Source of the DNA: Candidatus Faeciplasma pullistercoris | GTDB taxonomy: Bacteria; Bacillota; Clostridia; Oscillospirales; Ruminococcaceae | DNA: 64,000 nt | Reading direction: 5' to 3' | Assembly (NCBI GenBank): GCA_018715525.1 | Contig: DVLL01000021.1 | Coordinates: forward strand, 124,001-188,000 | In this document: positions 1 through 8,767 of the stretch, piece after piece | How positions within the stretch are numbered: position 1 is the first letter of the stretch | Layout of the letters: the number at the start of each line of letters is the position of its first letter | Made by a program: the position numbers and the translations under genes | The notes under the pieces: generated by a model | Databases searched by the model: none | What the model saw: only the letters and a program-made list of their open reading frames with translations | What the model was told of the DNA's origin: nothing

Positions 1-339
1 GCTCCGCTGGCGTATATGCGCGGAAGAACGCTTGACGATGCTTTTGTGATTCTCGACGAGGCACAAAACACTTCTCCCGAGCAAATGAAAATGTTTTTAA
101 CAAGGCTCGGCTTTAACAGTAAGATGGTTATTACGGGAGATGTTACCCAGATAGATCTTCCCGACCCGAGAAAATCGGGACTCATTGAGGCAATAAAGGT
201 TCTCAAAAACATCAAAGACATAGGAATAAACTACTTTACCGAAAAGGATGTCGTCCGCCACAAGCTGGTGCAGGATATAGTCAAGGCTTATGAGGTATAT
301 AACAGCGAAAGGATGCACAAAAGGTATGAAAAAGCTTAG
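1..339 (+). CDS. phoH: PhoH family ATPase, C-terminal part (5' end outside window)
   Basis: C-terminal part of a PhoH-family P-loop ATPase. The reading frame is open from base 1 (it reads [11 protein letters not shown]), so the listed ATG at 16 is internal and the real start lies left of the window. Visible are the Walker B type motif [11 protein letters not shown] and the downstream sensor motif [10 protein letters not shown], both standard for PhoH; the Walker A loop is off the edge. The stop overlaps the start of ybeY by 14 nt. In Firmicutes phoH commonly precedes ybeY and era, and the family is linked to RNA metabolism. Identification is secure; the exact substrate is not known from sequence. 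Confidence 0.93.
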   Translation, partial: APLAYMRGRTLDDAFVILDEAQNTSPEQMKMFLTRLGFNSKMVITGDVTQIDLPDPRKSGLIEAIKVLKNIKDIGINYFTEKDVVRHKLVQDIVKAYEVYNSERMHKRYEKA

Positions 340-811
340 AGTTTCCTTTAATGACGAGCAGGATTTTTTCAAAATAACCACAGATTTGAAAAAGGTTTTG
401 AGAAGCTGCTGCCGCGAGAGCCTTTATCAGGCTGATTTTGACCATAACTGCGAGATAAGCGTAAGCTTTGTCGATAACGAAAGAATCCGCGAGATAAACA
501 GGGATTTTAGAAATATCGACTCAGCCACCGACGTTTTGTCCTTCCCGCTTGCCGACAACAGGGAGTTTGACCTCAACCCCGACAGCGGCTGCTATGAGTT
601 AGGAGACATCATAATTTCTACCGAGCGCGCTGCCGAGCAGGCAAATGAATTAGGTCACTCCACCGAGCGTGAGATAGCGTTTCTGGTTGTTCACTCAATG
701 CTTCATCTTCTCGGCTACGACCACCCGGACGAGGACAGCGAGCAAACTGCCCAGATGAGACAGCTTCAGAAGGTCATTATTTCTAAGATAGAGCAGGAAT
801 TTGAGCTATGA
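326..811 (+). CDS. ybeY: Endoribonuclease YbeY (rRNA maturation factor)
   Basis: Zinc-dependent single-strand endoribonuclease involved in 16S rRNA 3' end maturation and ribosome quality control. The diagnostic H-x3-H-x5-H metal motif is present as [11 protein letters not shown] near the C-terminus, preceded by the family region DVLSFPL. The ORF track starts at 290, but the ATG at 326 gives the expected N-terminus (MKKLRVSF) and about 161 residues, normal for the family; the upstream 12 codons lie inside phoH. It overlaps phoH by 14 nt and its stop overlaps the era start, so phoH-ybeY-era are probably translated together. Confidence 0.95.
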   Translation: MKKLRVSFNDEQDFFKITTDLKKVLRSCCRESLYQADFDHNCEISVSFVDNERIREINRDFRNIDSATDVLSFPLADNREFDLNPDSGCYELGDIIISTERAAEQANELGHSTEREIAFLVVHSMLHLLGYDHPDEDSEQTAQMRQLQKVIISKIEQEFEL

Positions 812-1710
812 CTAAAAATGCCTTTATAACGATAGTAGGAAGACCGAACGCAGGGAAATCCTCGCTTCTCAACGCGCTCATAGGCGAAAAGATCGCCGCT
901 GTAAGCTCAAAGCCTCAGACCACGAGAACAAAGATTACAGGTGTTCTCACAAAAGGCGAGATTCAGTATGTCTTTATTGATACCCCGGGCATGCATAAAT
1001 CGAGGGACAAGCTGTCAGAGCATATGATAAACGCTATCAATAGCTCGGTAAGCTCCATAGACGCTGCTCTGCTGGTTGTCGATTCTCAGAAAAAGCCGGG
1101 AGATGCTGAGCGTGAGCTGCTAAGGTCGCTTAAAGCGTCTAAAGCTCCGGTGATACTTGTTGTAAACAAGATCGACCTCTTTGATGACAAGGAGCTGCTG
1201 ATACCTGTCATCAAGGAGTATGCTTCGATGTATGACTTTGCCGAGGTAATACCGATAAGCGCGATGAACAGCGACGGGCTGGACATCATACTTGACGTTT
1301 TATCTAAATACACCACGGAGGGACCTCACTTCTTCCCGGACGACAAGTTCACAGATCAGCCTGAAAGGGTAATAATATCCGAGATAATCCGCGAAAAGCT
1401 GCTGGAACTTTTGTCTGCTGAAGTTCCACACGGAATAGCCGTCGATATTGAAACGCTCAGCGAGCGGGATACTAAGGACGGCGAGGGCATAATGGACGTC
1501 GGAGCGGTGATATACTGCGAGAAGGAGTCCCACAAAGGAATAGTGATAGGTAAGGGCGGAGCTATGCTTAAACAGGTCGGCAGGCTCGCCAGAGAGGATA
1601 TTGAGCGCTTCTTTATGATTAAGACCAATCTTCAGCTCTGGGTAAAGGTCAAGGAGGGCTGGAGGAATAGGGAAGGGCTAATCAAAAACTTCGGTCTTGC
1701 AAACGACTGA
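808..1710 (+). CDS. era: GTPase Era
   Basis: Essential GTPase that binds the 3' end of 16S rRNA during 30S assembly. In order: G1 loop GRPNAGKSS (about residues 11-19), G3 DTPGMH (about 58), G4 NKID (about 120), G5 SAM, then a C-terminal KH RNA-binding domain with the GKGGAMLKQVG loop (about 247). At 300 residues the length is typical. The start uses the four-base ATGA overlap with the ybeY stop, indicating translational coupling. Its partners YbeY and PhoH upstream act in the same rRNA maturation step. Confidence 0.97.
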   Translation: MTKNAFITIVGRPNAGKSSLLNALIGEKIAAVSSKPQTTRTKITGVLTKGEIQYVFIDTPGMHKSRDKLSEHMINAINSSVSSIDAALLVVDSQKKPGDAERELLRSLKASKAPVILVVNKIDLFDDKELLIPVIKEYASMYDFAEVIPISAMNSDGLDIILDVLSKYTTEGPHFFPDDKFTDQPERVIISEIIREKLLELLSAEVPHGIAVDIETLSERDTKDGEGIMDVGAVIYCEKESHKGIVIGKGGAMLKQVGRLAREDIERFFMIKTNLQLWVKVKEGWRNREGLIKNFGLAND

Positions 1711-1727
1711 TATTCGGAGATAAGTAG

Positions 1728-2495
1728 ATGCTGACTGTAAAGGGGCTTGTTTTAAGAGAGCGTGCCTGCGGTGACAACGACAAAATCCTTAGTATTCTTT
1801 CGGATACTCATGGGCTTTTGGAGGTCTGCGCAAAGGGTGTTAAAAAGGCGAATGCCAAGAACGCCTCGGTGTCACAGTGCTTTTGCTATGCAAAATACTG
1901 TCTTGCCGATGGTAAACACTACTATATCCTTAACAGCTCCGAGCCTATAAGAAATTTTTACGACATCAGACTTGACATAAATAAATTTGCGCTGGCAAGC
2001 TACTTCAGCGAACTGCTTTTGTATACCTGTCCTAAGAATCAGGTGAACTACGAAGCGTTGAGGCTTATTTTGAACAGCCTGCATTTTCTTTCCGAGGGCA
2101 AAAGGAACGAGACAATGCTCAAATCCGTGTTTGAGCTCAGGCTTATGACTGAAATAGGTCTTACCCCGAACCTGATTGGCTGCTGCAAATGCTACAGATA
2201 TGAAGCTCCGCAGATGCAGTTTGATCTCTCGGAGGGAAGGATATACTGCGAGGATTGCTGCGGCAAAAGGGATCTGAGCGTCTGCGAGGTCATAAACATG
2301 CCATTGCTCCACGCTTTTAGGTACGTCGCGCTTTCCGATATGTCAAAGATATTCAGCTTCAAGGTGCCTGACACTTATCTGCCTGCATTTTCTAACATAA
2401 CAGAGAGGTATGTCCAAATACAGCTTGGAAAGAGGTTTCAGACCCTTGATTTTTACAAATCTCTTTTATTATTTATGAACGGTAATAGGATATGA
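1728..2495 (+). CDS. recO: DNA repair protein RecO
   Basis: Mediator of RecF-pathway recombination that anneals single strands and loads RecA with RecR. The N-terminal OB-fold start (MLTVKGLVLRERACGDNDKI) and the cysteine cluster CCKC...CEDCC around residues 152-175, a zinc-binding element of RecO, identify it. The 255-residue length is normal. It lies 17 nt behind era, a conserved Firmicute gene order, and overlaps the mutS2 start by four bases. Confidence 0.92.
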   Translation: MLTVKGLVLRERACGDNDKILSILSDTHGLLEVCAKGVKKANAKNASVSQCFCYAKYCLADGKHYYILNSSEPIRNFYDIRLDINKFALASYFSELLLYTCPKNQVNYEALRLILNSLHFLSEGKRNETMLKSVFELRLMTEIGLTPNLIGCCKCYRYEAPQMQFDLSEGRIYCEDCCGKRDLSVCEVINMPLLHAFRYVALSDMSKIFSFKVPDTYLPAFSNITERYVQIQLGKRFQTLDFYKSLLLFMNGNRI

Positions 2496-4891
2496 AAGAA
2501 CAATACAAAACACTTGAATTACATAAAATACTTGAGATGCTTTCACATCGCTGTGTAAACGACGCATCAGCTAAAGCGGCATTGCAGATTGAGCCGGTTA
2601 CAGACATTGATGTTGTGAGGCGGGAGCTCGAAAAGACCTTTGACGCATTTAATGTCAGTGCAAGGTTCGGCTCTCCGTCGTTCATCAATTTTCCTGATGT
2701 TTCGGCCATTGCTAAGAGAGCTCAAAACGGTGCGGAACTGTCTTTACGCGATTTGCTGGATGTTTCGAGGCTTCTTTCTCAGGTAGAGATGCTCAAGGCG
2801 TGGCGAAGGCAGTTTTCTGAGGATGAGTTCAAGCTTGACTACCTCTTTGAGTGCCTGTTTGACAACAAGTGGCTAAACAGCAAGATAGTAAACGCTGTTG
2901 TTAGTGAGGACGAGCTTTCTGATAACGCAAGTCCTGAGCTTTCTTTAATTCGCAGGAAAATCCTTCAGGCTGGCTCAAAAATAAGGGACACCCTTGACAG
3001 GATGGTTAAATCCTCCGATACTCAGAGCTATTTAAGGGACAGCCTTGTAACCATCAGAGACGGCAGATATGTCCTTCCAGTCAAATCTGAGCATAAGAAC
3101 AGTGTTCCCGGACTTGTACACGACACATCTGCCAGCGGGCAAACCTATTTTATCGAGCCTATGGTGGTAGTTGAGGCAAATAATGAGATAAGAATACTCA
3201 AGGGCAAGGAGCAGGAGGAAATTCAGCGCATTATAAGAGAGCTATCCTCCGACTGCGCTGAGTTTGGTGATCAGCTGATATCAGACTATCAAACATGTAT
3301 AGAGCTTGATCTGTATTTTGCGAAGTCCAATCTCGGAGCGGATATGGCAGCGAGCATGCCAAATGTCTCTGACGATGGAGAGATTATACTTAAAAAAGCA
3401 AGACATCCGCTTATTGACAGAGAAAAAGTAGTACCGATAGACTTTGCAATAGGAAACGGCTACGATGCGCTTGTCATAACAGGCCCTAACACCGGCGGTA
3501 AGACTGTCATACTCAAGACTGTCGGACTTTTGACTCTTATGACTATGTGCGGACTTTTAATTCCCGCATCAGACGGCTGCAAAATTACCGTATTTAATGA
3601 TATTCTTGTAGACATAGGCGACAAGCAGTCTATAGAGGAAAGCCTTTCGACCTTCTCCTCGCATATGACAAACATAGTCAGCATCCTTGATACGGTAAAC
3701 TATAACTCACTTGTTCTCATTGACGAGCTTGGTTCGGGAACTGATCCTGTGGAGGGCGCTGCTCTTGCGGTCGCGATAATTGAAAGAATTAAGTCCACCG
3801 GCGCCAAGCTTGTTACGACTACGCATTACCAGGAGCTCAAAATGTACGCCTTGGAAATGGACGGAGTGGAGAATGCCTCCTGCGAGTTTGATATTAAAAC
3901 GTTGCAGCCCACCTACCGACTTATAATTGGTTCACCCGGAAAGTCAAACGCCTTTGCGATATCAAAAAGGCTTGGACTGGACGATGCAATAATCAAGAGA
4001 GCGGAAAGCCTGATGAGCGAGGAGTCTCAGAGATTTGAGGACGTCATCAGCCGACTTGATAAAGCGAGAAAAGAACTTGAGGAGAATACGGTTCTTGCAA
4101 AAAAATACAAGGCGGAAGCCGAACAGCTCAGGGAACAGCTTGTAACCGAGAGGAATAAGCTCTTGGAGCAAAAGGATAAGGAACTTGACGGGGCAAGACG
4201 TCAAGCGAGAGAAATTATCGATCGGGTAAGCGCGAACTCCCAAAGGCTGATGGATGAGCTGGAAGAACTAAAAAAAGCAAAAGACAAGGAGGAATTCTCA
4301 AAGCTTGTCTCAGAGCAAAAGCAAAAATACCGCTCAAGCATCAACAATCTTTACGGAGAGGCGTCAAAGCTTGGAGAATACGAGGAAGAAACATATGTTT
4401 TGCCGAGACCGCTCAAAAAAGGCGACGATGTTCTCATCAAGGACGGAAATAAGTCAGGAATATTGATTTCACCACCTGATCCGGCAGGAAACTGCATGGT
4501 TCAGGTCGGGATAATGAAGACAAAGGTGCATGTTTCTAAGATAAGGCTTGCCGAAAAGGACGTCACATTTAATAACCAGAAAATTTCCAAGAAGAGCCCG
4601 AGTGGAAACATCAGTACCAAGGGCATCGAGAGCAGAGCAACAAGAAGACCTGAGTTAGAGCTTGATATCAGAGGATATACAGTGGATGAAGGGATTTATG
4701 AGCTTGATGCGTTTATTGACAGAGCGGTTTTAAGCGGCAATAAGGTCGTTACAATAATACATGGCAAAGGCACAGGCGCTTTGAAGACAGCAGTTCGCAA
4801 TCATCTTAAAAAGCATCCGTCGGTGTTGTCGTCAAGAAAAGGCTTATACGGCGAGGGAGAAGACGGAGTTACGATAGTTGAACTGAAGTAG
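2492..4891 (+). CDS. mutS2: Endonuclease MutS2 / ribosome-rescue ATPase
   Basis: MutS-family ATPase without the mismatch-recognition domain. Seen: core/clamp helices in the N-terminal 300 residues, Walker A GPNTGGKTV (about residue 331), Walker B LVLIDELGSGTDP, a long charged coiled coil (about 500-620), and a C-terminal Smr nuclease domain beginning LDIRGYTVDEG (about 721) with the HGKGTG motif. Family roles are suppression of recombination and rescue of collided ribosomes. The full length of 799 residues is intact. It starts in a four-base overlap with recO and is the last gene of the phoH-ybeY-era-recO-mutS2 run. Confidence 0.96.
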   Translation: MKEQYKTLELHKILEMLSHRCVNDASAKAALQIEPVTDIDVVRRELEKTFDAFNVSARFGSPSFINFPDVSAIAKRAQNGAELSLRDLLDVSRLLSQVEMLKAWRRQFSEDEFKLDYLFECLFDNKWLNSKIVNAVVSEDELSDNASPELSLIRRKILQAGSKIRDTLDRMVKSSDTQSYLRDSLVTIRDGRYVLPVKSEHKNSVPGLVHDTSASGQTYFIEPMVVVEANNEIRILKGKEQEEIQRIIRELSSDCAEFGDQLISDYQTCIELDLYFAKSNLGADMAASMPNVSDDGEIILKKARHPLIDREKVVPIDFAIGNGYDALVITGPNTGGKTVILKTVGLLTLMTMCGLLIPASDGCKITVFNDILVDIGDKQSIEESLSTFSSHMTNIVSILDTVNYNSLVLIDELGSGTDPVEGAALAVAIIERIKSTGAKLVTTTHYQELKMYALEMDGVENASCEFDIKTLQPTYRLIIGSPGKSNAFAISKRLGLDDAIIKRAESLMSEESQRFEDVISRLDKARKELEENTVLAKKYKAEAEQLREQLVTERNKLLEQKDKELDGARRQAREIIDRVSANSQRLMDELEELKKAKDKEEFSKLVSEQKQKYRSSINNLYGEASKLGEYEEETYVLPRPLKKGDDVLIKDGNKSGILISPPDPAGNCMVQVGIMKTKVHVSKIRLAEKDVTFNNQKISKKSPSGNISTKGIESRATRRPELELDIRGYTVDEGIYELDAFIDRAVLSGNKVVTIIHGKGTGALKTAVRNHLKKHPSVLSSRKGLYGEGEDGVTIVELK

Positions 4892-4929
4892 ACTGCTGTG
4901 GATGTTCTAAATTCAACCACATTTATCAG

Positions 4930-4952
4930 GGGGAGTGGTTATTCTGCTCCCC
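4930..4952 (+). repeat. Short GC hairpin downstream of mutS2
   Basis: Arms GGGGAG and CTCCCC with an 11-nt loop, about 40 nt after the mutS2 stop. No T-run follows, so it is not a convincing intrinsic terminator; it might stabilise the 3' end of the mutS2 mRNA. The rest of the 288-nt gap to the recombinase is AT-rich and holds the palindrome and promoter listed separately. The 64-codon ORF drawn here has no ribosome binding site and is not believed. Confidence 0.4.
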
Positions 4953-4967
4953 ACAGGGAGATAGATA

Positions 4968-4999
4968 AATATTCGCTAAATAAAAATTTAGCGAATATT
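4968..4999. repeat. Perfect 14-bp inverted repeat with AAAA loop
   Basis: Arms AATATTCGCTAAAT and ATTTAGCGAATATT match perfectly around a four-base AAAA centre. It sits about 180 nt upstream of the tyrosine recombinase gene. There is no T-run after it on either strand, so a terminator role is unlikely. It could be a protein-binding site or a recombinase-related site; function not known. Confidence 0.7.
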
Positions 5000-5097
5000 A
5001 GGGAACAAGAAAACCTTAATTTATGTATTTCTACAGTCTCTGTCGTATATGTATGTTTAGACTCTTGCGCCAAGTATGAAGATTATATATAATTACC

Positions 5098-5126
5098 TTG
5101 TGTATAGTTTTATATATAGTCATATA
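5098..5126 (+). promoter_or_regulatory. Candidate SigA promoter for the recombinase
   Basis: TTGTGT, 17-nt spacer, CATATA, ending about 53 nt before the recombinase ATG. Both hexamers deviate from consensus, and the surrounding AT-rich sequence makes chance matches easy. Confidence 0.35.
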
Positions 5127-5179
5127 CAAATTTATACACGCAGCATAATTCCGGCATGATTTTGGAGGAAGTTTCATAG

Positions 5180-6259
5180 ATGCGTCAAGAATATCAAAAC
5201 GATTGCCCACAGTATTTATCAGAATACCTATCCTATGTGCGTACTATTAAAAATCACACAGAACGCACACAGGAAGCATATTACATAGATCTCAGGGTTT
5301 TTCTTCGCTATCTCAAAATTAAGCATCACATAGCTGACGAGACTGATTTTGACTCTATTAAAATAGCAGATGTTCCTTTTTCCTATATACAGGAGTTTAC
5401 ACTTAACGACGCATACGCATACATGAACTATTTAAGCGATGTTAGGAAAAATAAGGAAGCTTCACGTGCTCGAAAAACATCGTCTTTAAGAAAGTTCTTT
5501 GACTATATGCACTATAAGTCTTGTATTCTTGCTGATAATCCTCTCGAGAAGCTTGAGCATCCGAAAATGAAAAAAACTCTTCCGAAATATCTTGAGCTTG
5601 ATCAGAGCACAAAGCTGCTTGAAAGCATTGACAGCAAGCATCAGGTCAGAGATTACTGTATAATTACTCTGTTTCTCAATTGCGGGATGAGACTAAGTGA
5701 GCTTGCCGGACTAAATATTTCAGATTTCAGTAAGAGCGAAAGGTCGCTCCGGCTCTTTGGCAAGGGTCAAAAGGAACGGATTGTTTATCTTAATGACGCT
5801 TGTGTCTCAGCACTGACTGAGTATCTTAAAATAAGACCTGACGCCGGTAAAAATGTTAAAGCAATATTTCTTAGCCATTATGCTGGTCAATATTCCAGGA
5901 TGTCAACGCGCAGGATTCAGAAAATCGTCGAGGAACAACTCAAAATTGCCGGGCTCGGAAATCTCGGCATATCGGTTCACAAGCTACGGCATACTGCTGC
6001 GACACTTATGTATGAATACGGAAATGTCGATATTTTGGTGCTAAAGGACATACTTGGGCATGTTAACCTCGGAACAACAGAGATTTATACGCATTTATCT
6101 AACAAGGACAAGATGGAAGCCGCAGAGCGCTCTCCTCTTGCAAACGTGAGGAACGTTAGAAGTACTTTAAAAAGTCCTAAATTAGACGATAATAATACGG
6201 ACTTACCTGACTCAGACCTCTCCCATGCTCCAAGATCAAATAAAAAGGCAAAGCAATAG
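5180..6259 (+). CDS. Tyrosine recombinase (XerC/XerD-like site-specific integrase)
   Basis: Tyrosine recombinase with an N-terminal SAM-like core-binding domain (about residues 10-115) and a catalytic domain carrying all expected residues: Arg in NCGMRLSELAG (about 169), Lys in GKGQKERIV (about 196), H-x2-R in HKLRHTAAT (about 267), His in LGHVNLGT (about 291) and Tyr in IYTHLS (about 303). About 40 hydrophilic residues follow the catalytic Tyr, longer than in XerC/D. The start is set by GGAGG 12 nt upstream. Monocistronic, between a palindrome and a strong terminator. It may be the chromosome-dimer resolvase, but no clear dif site was found, so I assign no symbol. Confidence 0.9.
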   Translation: MRQEYQNDCPQYLSEYLSYVRTIKNHTERTQEAYYIDLRVFLRYLKIKHHIADETDFDSIKIADVPFSYIQEFTLNDAYAYMNYLSDVRKNKEASRARKTSSLRKFFDYMHYKSCILADNPLEKLEHPKMKKTLPKYLELDQSTKLLESIDSKHQVRDYCIITLFLNCGMRLSELAGLNISDFSKSERSLRLFGKGQKERIVYLNDACVSALTEYLKIRPDAGKNVKAIFLSHYAGQYSRMSTRRIQKIVEEQLKIAGLGNLGISVHKLRHTAATLMYEYGNVDILVLKDILGHVNLGTTEIYTHLSNKDKMEAAERSPLANVRNVRSTLKSPKLDDNNTDLPDSDLSHAPRSNKKAKQ

Positions 6260-6260
6260 A

Positions 6261-6307
6261 GTAATCACCCCCTTGGATGATTTATCCAAGGGGGTGATTA
6301 CTTTTAT
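6261..6307 (+). terminator. Strong intrinsic terminator after the recombinase
   Basis: Perfect 18-bp stem (arm GTAATCACCCCCTTGGAT), five-base loop GATTT, followed by TTTTAT. It begins two bases after the recombinase stop. It also separates the recombinase from the convergent ATPase gene. Confidence 0.9.
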
Positions 6308-6334
6308 GTGTAAATATGTGTAAAGATATTTTCT

Positions 6335-7405
6335 TTACATTGCTGCGTGCCTAATATCTTCTATTAGTTTATCTGTAATGGCAGACACTTTGTCAAAATT
6401 CATTGCGTTAATATACCAGCTTTCAAGCTCATCATGCACATTTTTTGCATTTTTTAGCGCTGTTATAGCTTCGCCTATCAATTTTTCCGCTACTCCCCTG
6501 TCAAACTCAGCCCTCTTTTTCTTATCCTTGAGCTTTGATATGTCATAAAAGCGCATGGCGTTGATTTTAGCTGTATGGTACGGCATATCGAATAAATTAT
6601 CACAGTTTCCGGATATTATTGCTATTTTGAGTTCGGGAATAACAACATGCTGATAAATATTGCCCTGCAAAAACATGTCTGAGCTTACTATGACCTCGTA
6701 TCCGTTTGAGCAGGCAGCGTTGGCAAGCTTATCTAACAGCCTTGCTCTTACCGCATAGTACTCATCATTAACTATGAACACATTCATGCCATCAAAGTTT
6801 GTTTTGTTGGTAAGTACGCCCTTTGGTGTCAAGGATGTTATCTGTCTGAAGCTGACGGCGGTCGGAGAACATTTTTTCTTAGGAAACAGCCTTGAGGACA
6901 GCCTGTCGCAGTATGCATCAAGCTTTTCCTTATTCAGGCAGGTTTCTCCTACTGTCAGGACGTCCTCATTTATTGAAATTATAGCTCTTAGGTATCTTCT
7001 TACCACCGCGTGATATTTCTTGTTTTTGATAGTAGCTGCGATGATTTTTTCTTTGGCGTCGTTGAGCTTGTTTGAGTCCCAGCAGCTTCCGAGGTTAATA
7101 AGTATTTCGCTTACTCCTGGGTACTTCGGTTCTATAACATGCGGTGATGTGCCGTCAACAACTATAATGCCGAGACCTCTAAATAGAACGGCATCAAGCG
7201 AATCAGGATCAGAGGAGCAATAGTAAAGCTCAGGCGTCTCAACTTCAGATAGCTCTTTTACAACTCTCTTCATGAGCGAGGATTTTCCTGTTCCCGGACC
7301 GCCCTTTAGTATGAATGTTTTATACTTTCTTGAGCCTATGTCGTCAGTTATGTGAGTCAAAAATCCGTCAGGGGTGGAGTATCCTAAAAAATATGTTTCT
7401 GCCAT
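6335..7405 (-). CDS. P-loop ATPase of the PRK06851 type, function unknown
   Basis: Predicted cytoplasmic nucleotide-binding protein of 356 residues. A clear Walker A loop, KGGPGTGKSSL, lies at about residues 35-44. I recall the PRK06851 family as two P-loop halves; here the second half (from about residue 200, GMNVFIVNDEYYAVRARLL) resembles the start of a second domain but lacks its P-loop. The ORF track begins at 7498; I choose ATG 7405 because AAAGGAG precedes it and MAETYFLGYSTPDGF looks like the family N-terminus. A CATATTAT -10-like motif at 7435-7442 could be a sporulation promoter (weak). Convergent with the recombinase, no operon partner. Confidence 0.75.
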   Translation of the reverse strand: MAETYFLGYSTPDGFLTHITDDIGSRKYKTFILKGGPGTGKSSLMKRVVKELSEVETPELYYCSSDPDSLDAVLFRGLGIIVVDGTSPHVIEPKYPGVSEILINLGSCWDSNKLNDAKEKIIAATIKNKKYHAVVRRYLRAIISINEDVLTVGETCLNKEKLDAYCDRLSSRLFPKKKCSPTAVSFRQITSLTPKGVLTNKTNFDGMNVFIVNDEYYAVRARLLDKLANAACSNGYEVIVSSDMFLQGNIYQHVVIPELKIAIISGNCDNLFDMPYHTAKINAMRFYDISKLKDKKKRAEFDRGVAEKLIGEAITALKNAKNVHDELESWYINAMNFDKVSAITDKLIEDIRHAAM

Positions 7406-7481
7406 ATAAAATCTCCTTTGCTTCTGTTTTTTATATAATATGGCAGGGGGCAATAAGTGGTGTTCGTCCGCAAAATAAACT

Positions 7482-7513
7482 AAAAGGCTCACGCACAAAA
7501 ACGCAAGCCTTTT
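7482..7513 (-). terminator. Intrinsic terminator of the nusB-to-U32 operon
   Basis: On the minus strand AAAAGGCT pairs with AGCCTTTT around a 16-nt loop containing a further TGCG/CG(T)G pairing, followed by a T-rich stretch (AGTTTATTTT). It lies 16 nt beyond the U32 stop and is the expected end of the long operon. Confidence 0.75.
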
Positions 7514-7528
7514 AATATATAAAACAGG

Positions 7529-8755
7529 TTAGTTGAGTTTTTTTCTTATGATAGTTCCCTTCTGAAAGACCTCACGGCACGGTAGGCAGAGCTTCATAGT
7601 CGCAATGTTTGCCACATCTACGCTTTCTCCCGCTTCGTTGATTATTTCATCGGCGATATATCTAACAGGTTCACGGTCTGGTGAAAGTATCTCAAGCTCA
7701 TCGCCTCTGAAAAAGCGATTGCGCTGCGTGCAGTACAAATATCCGTCCTTGCAGTCGTCCACTACCGCTACAACATCATAGTTGCGAACATACCCGCTGG
7801 TCTCATAATACTGAGATTCTTTTGGATTGCCGAAGTAAAAGCCGTTGCAGTACTCCCTATGTGATACCTTGTACACCTCATCTTTAATCCATTGTGGAAG
7901 CTCGTAACGCTTCGGGTTTTTCTTAAAGATGTCAATGGCATGGCGGTAGGCGTTTGTCACTACTGATACATAGTAAGCAGATTTCGCTCTGCCCTCGATT
8001 TTAAAGCTTTTCACTCCCGCCTCAGCCAGCTTATCTATATGCTCGATCATGCACATATCCTTGGCGTTAAGGATATACGAGCCTTTTTCATCCTCTGATA
8101 TCGGATAGTATTCGCCGGGGCGCTTTTCCTCCATCAAGTAGTATTTCCACCTGCATGGCTGCGCACATTCTCCTCTGTTGGCGTCCCTGTTTATAAGATA
8201 CTGTGACAGAAGGCATCTGCCGGAGAATGAAACGCACATAGCTCCGTGCACAAAGCACTCAATATCCAGCTCTTTGGGAGTCTTTGCGCGAATTTCAGAA
8301 ATGTCATCTATACTCAGCTCTCTTGCAAGAACTACTCTCTTTGCGCCCATGTTGTAGAATGCGTTTGCAGTCGCATAGTTAACAACACCCGCCTGAGTGG
8401 AGACATGCAGTTCCAAATCGGGTACGTACTTTTTTATCAGACTGAACAGGCCTATGTCGTTGACAATTGCGGCGTCGATTCCGCAGGAATATACCTGCTT
8501 TATAAAGTCTTCAAAGCCGTCTACCTCGTCGTTTTTAGGAAGAGTATTGCAGGTCAGATGTATTTTTTTGCCGAGGCTGTGCGCATATTTGCATGCTTTC
8601 TCAAGCTCCTCAAACGTAAAGTTTGACGGCGACGCTCTCATTCCAAAGCTTTTTGCGCCGAGGTATACAGCGTCTGCTCCGAAGAGAAGCGCAGCCTGGA
8701 GCCTTTCAAAGTCGCCTGCCGGAGCCAAAAGTTCAAGGTTAGAATATTCGCTCAA
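7529..8755 (-). CDS. Peptidase U32 family protein (TrhP/RlhA-like RNA hydroxylation type)
   Basis: U32-family protein of 408 residues. It has the N-terminal signature LELLAPAGDFERLQAAL, the VHGAMCVSFSGRC segment and the conserved cysteines continuing GECAQPC (about residues 172-200), which in characterised homologues hold an Fe-S cluster needed for prephenate-dependent hydroxylation of tRNA or rRNA. In Bacillus subtilis the related genes yrrN/yrrO lie just after mltG (yrrL), the same order as here, so tRNA U34 hydroxylation is the likeliest role (inference). The start is TTG, supported by AGGAGAG seven bases upstream. Last gene of its operon, 12 nt after mltG. Confidence 0.88.
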   Translation of the reverse strand: MSEYSNLELLAPAGDFERLQAALLFGADAVYLGAKSFGMRASPSNFTFEELEKACKYAHSLGKKIHLTCNTLPKNDEVDGFEDFIKQVYSCGIDAAIVNDIGLFSLIKKYVPDLELHVSTQAGVVNYATANAFYNMGAKRVVLARELSIDDISEIRAKTPKELDIECFVHGAMCVSFSGRCLLSQYLINRDANRGECAQPCRWKYYLMEEKRPGEYYPISEDEKGSYILNAKDMCMIEHIDKLAEAGVKSFKIEGRAKSAYYVSVVTNAYRHAIDIFKKNPKRYELPQWIKDEVYKVSHREYCNGFYFGNPKESQYYETSGYVRNYDVVAVVDDCKDGYLYCTQRNRFFRGDELEILSPDREPVRYIADEIINEAGESVDVANIATMKLCLPCREVFQKGTIIRKKLN

Positions 8756-8767
8756 AATATCACTCTC

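Noticed and set aside
97-381. 94-aa minus-strand ORF under phoH/ybeY
   Set aside because: Antisense shadow of two conserved genes, no ribosome site.
4898-5092. 64-aa ORF in the gap before the recombinase
   Set aside because: No Shine-Dalgarno, spans the hairpin and palindrome, composition unlike protein.
5090-5140. AT-rich stretch considered as a dif site
   Set aside because: I could not match the two 11-bp arms of a Firmicute dif consensus; only imperfect TGTATA dyads.
6774-7515. Several plus-strand ORFs opposite the P-loop ATPase
   Set aside because: Shadows of the minus-strand gene; no ribosome sites and no recognisable motifs.
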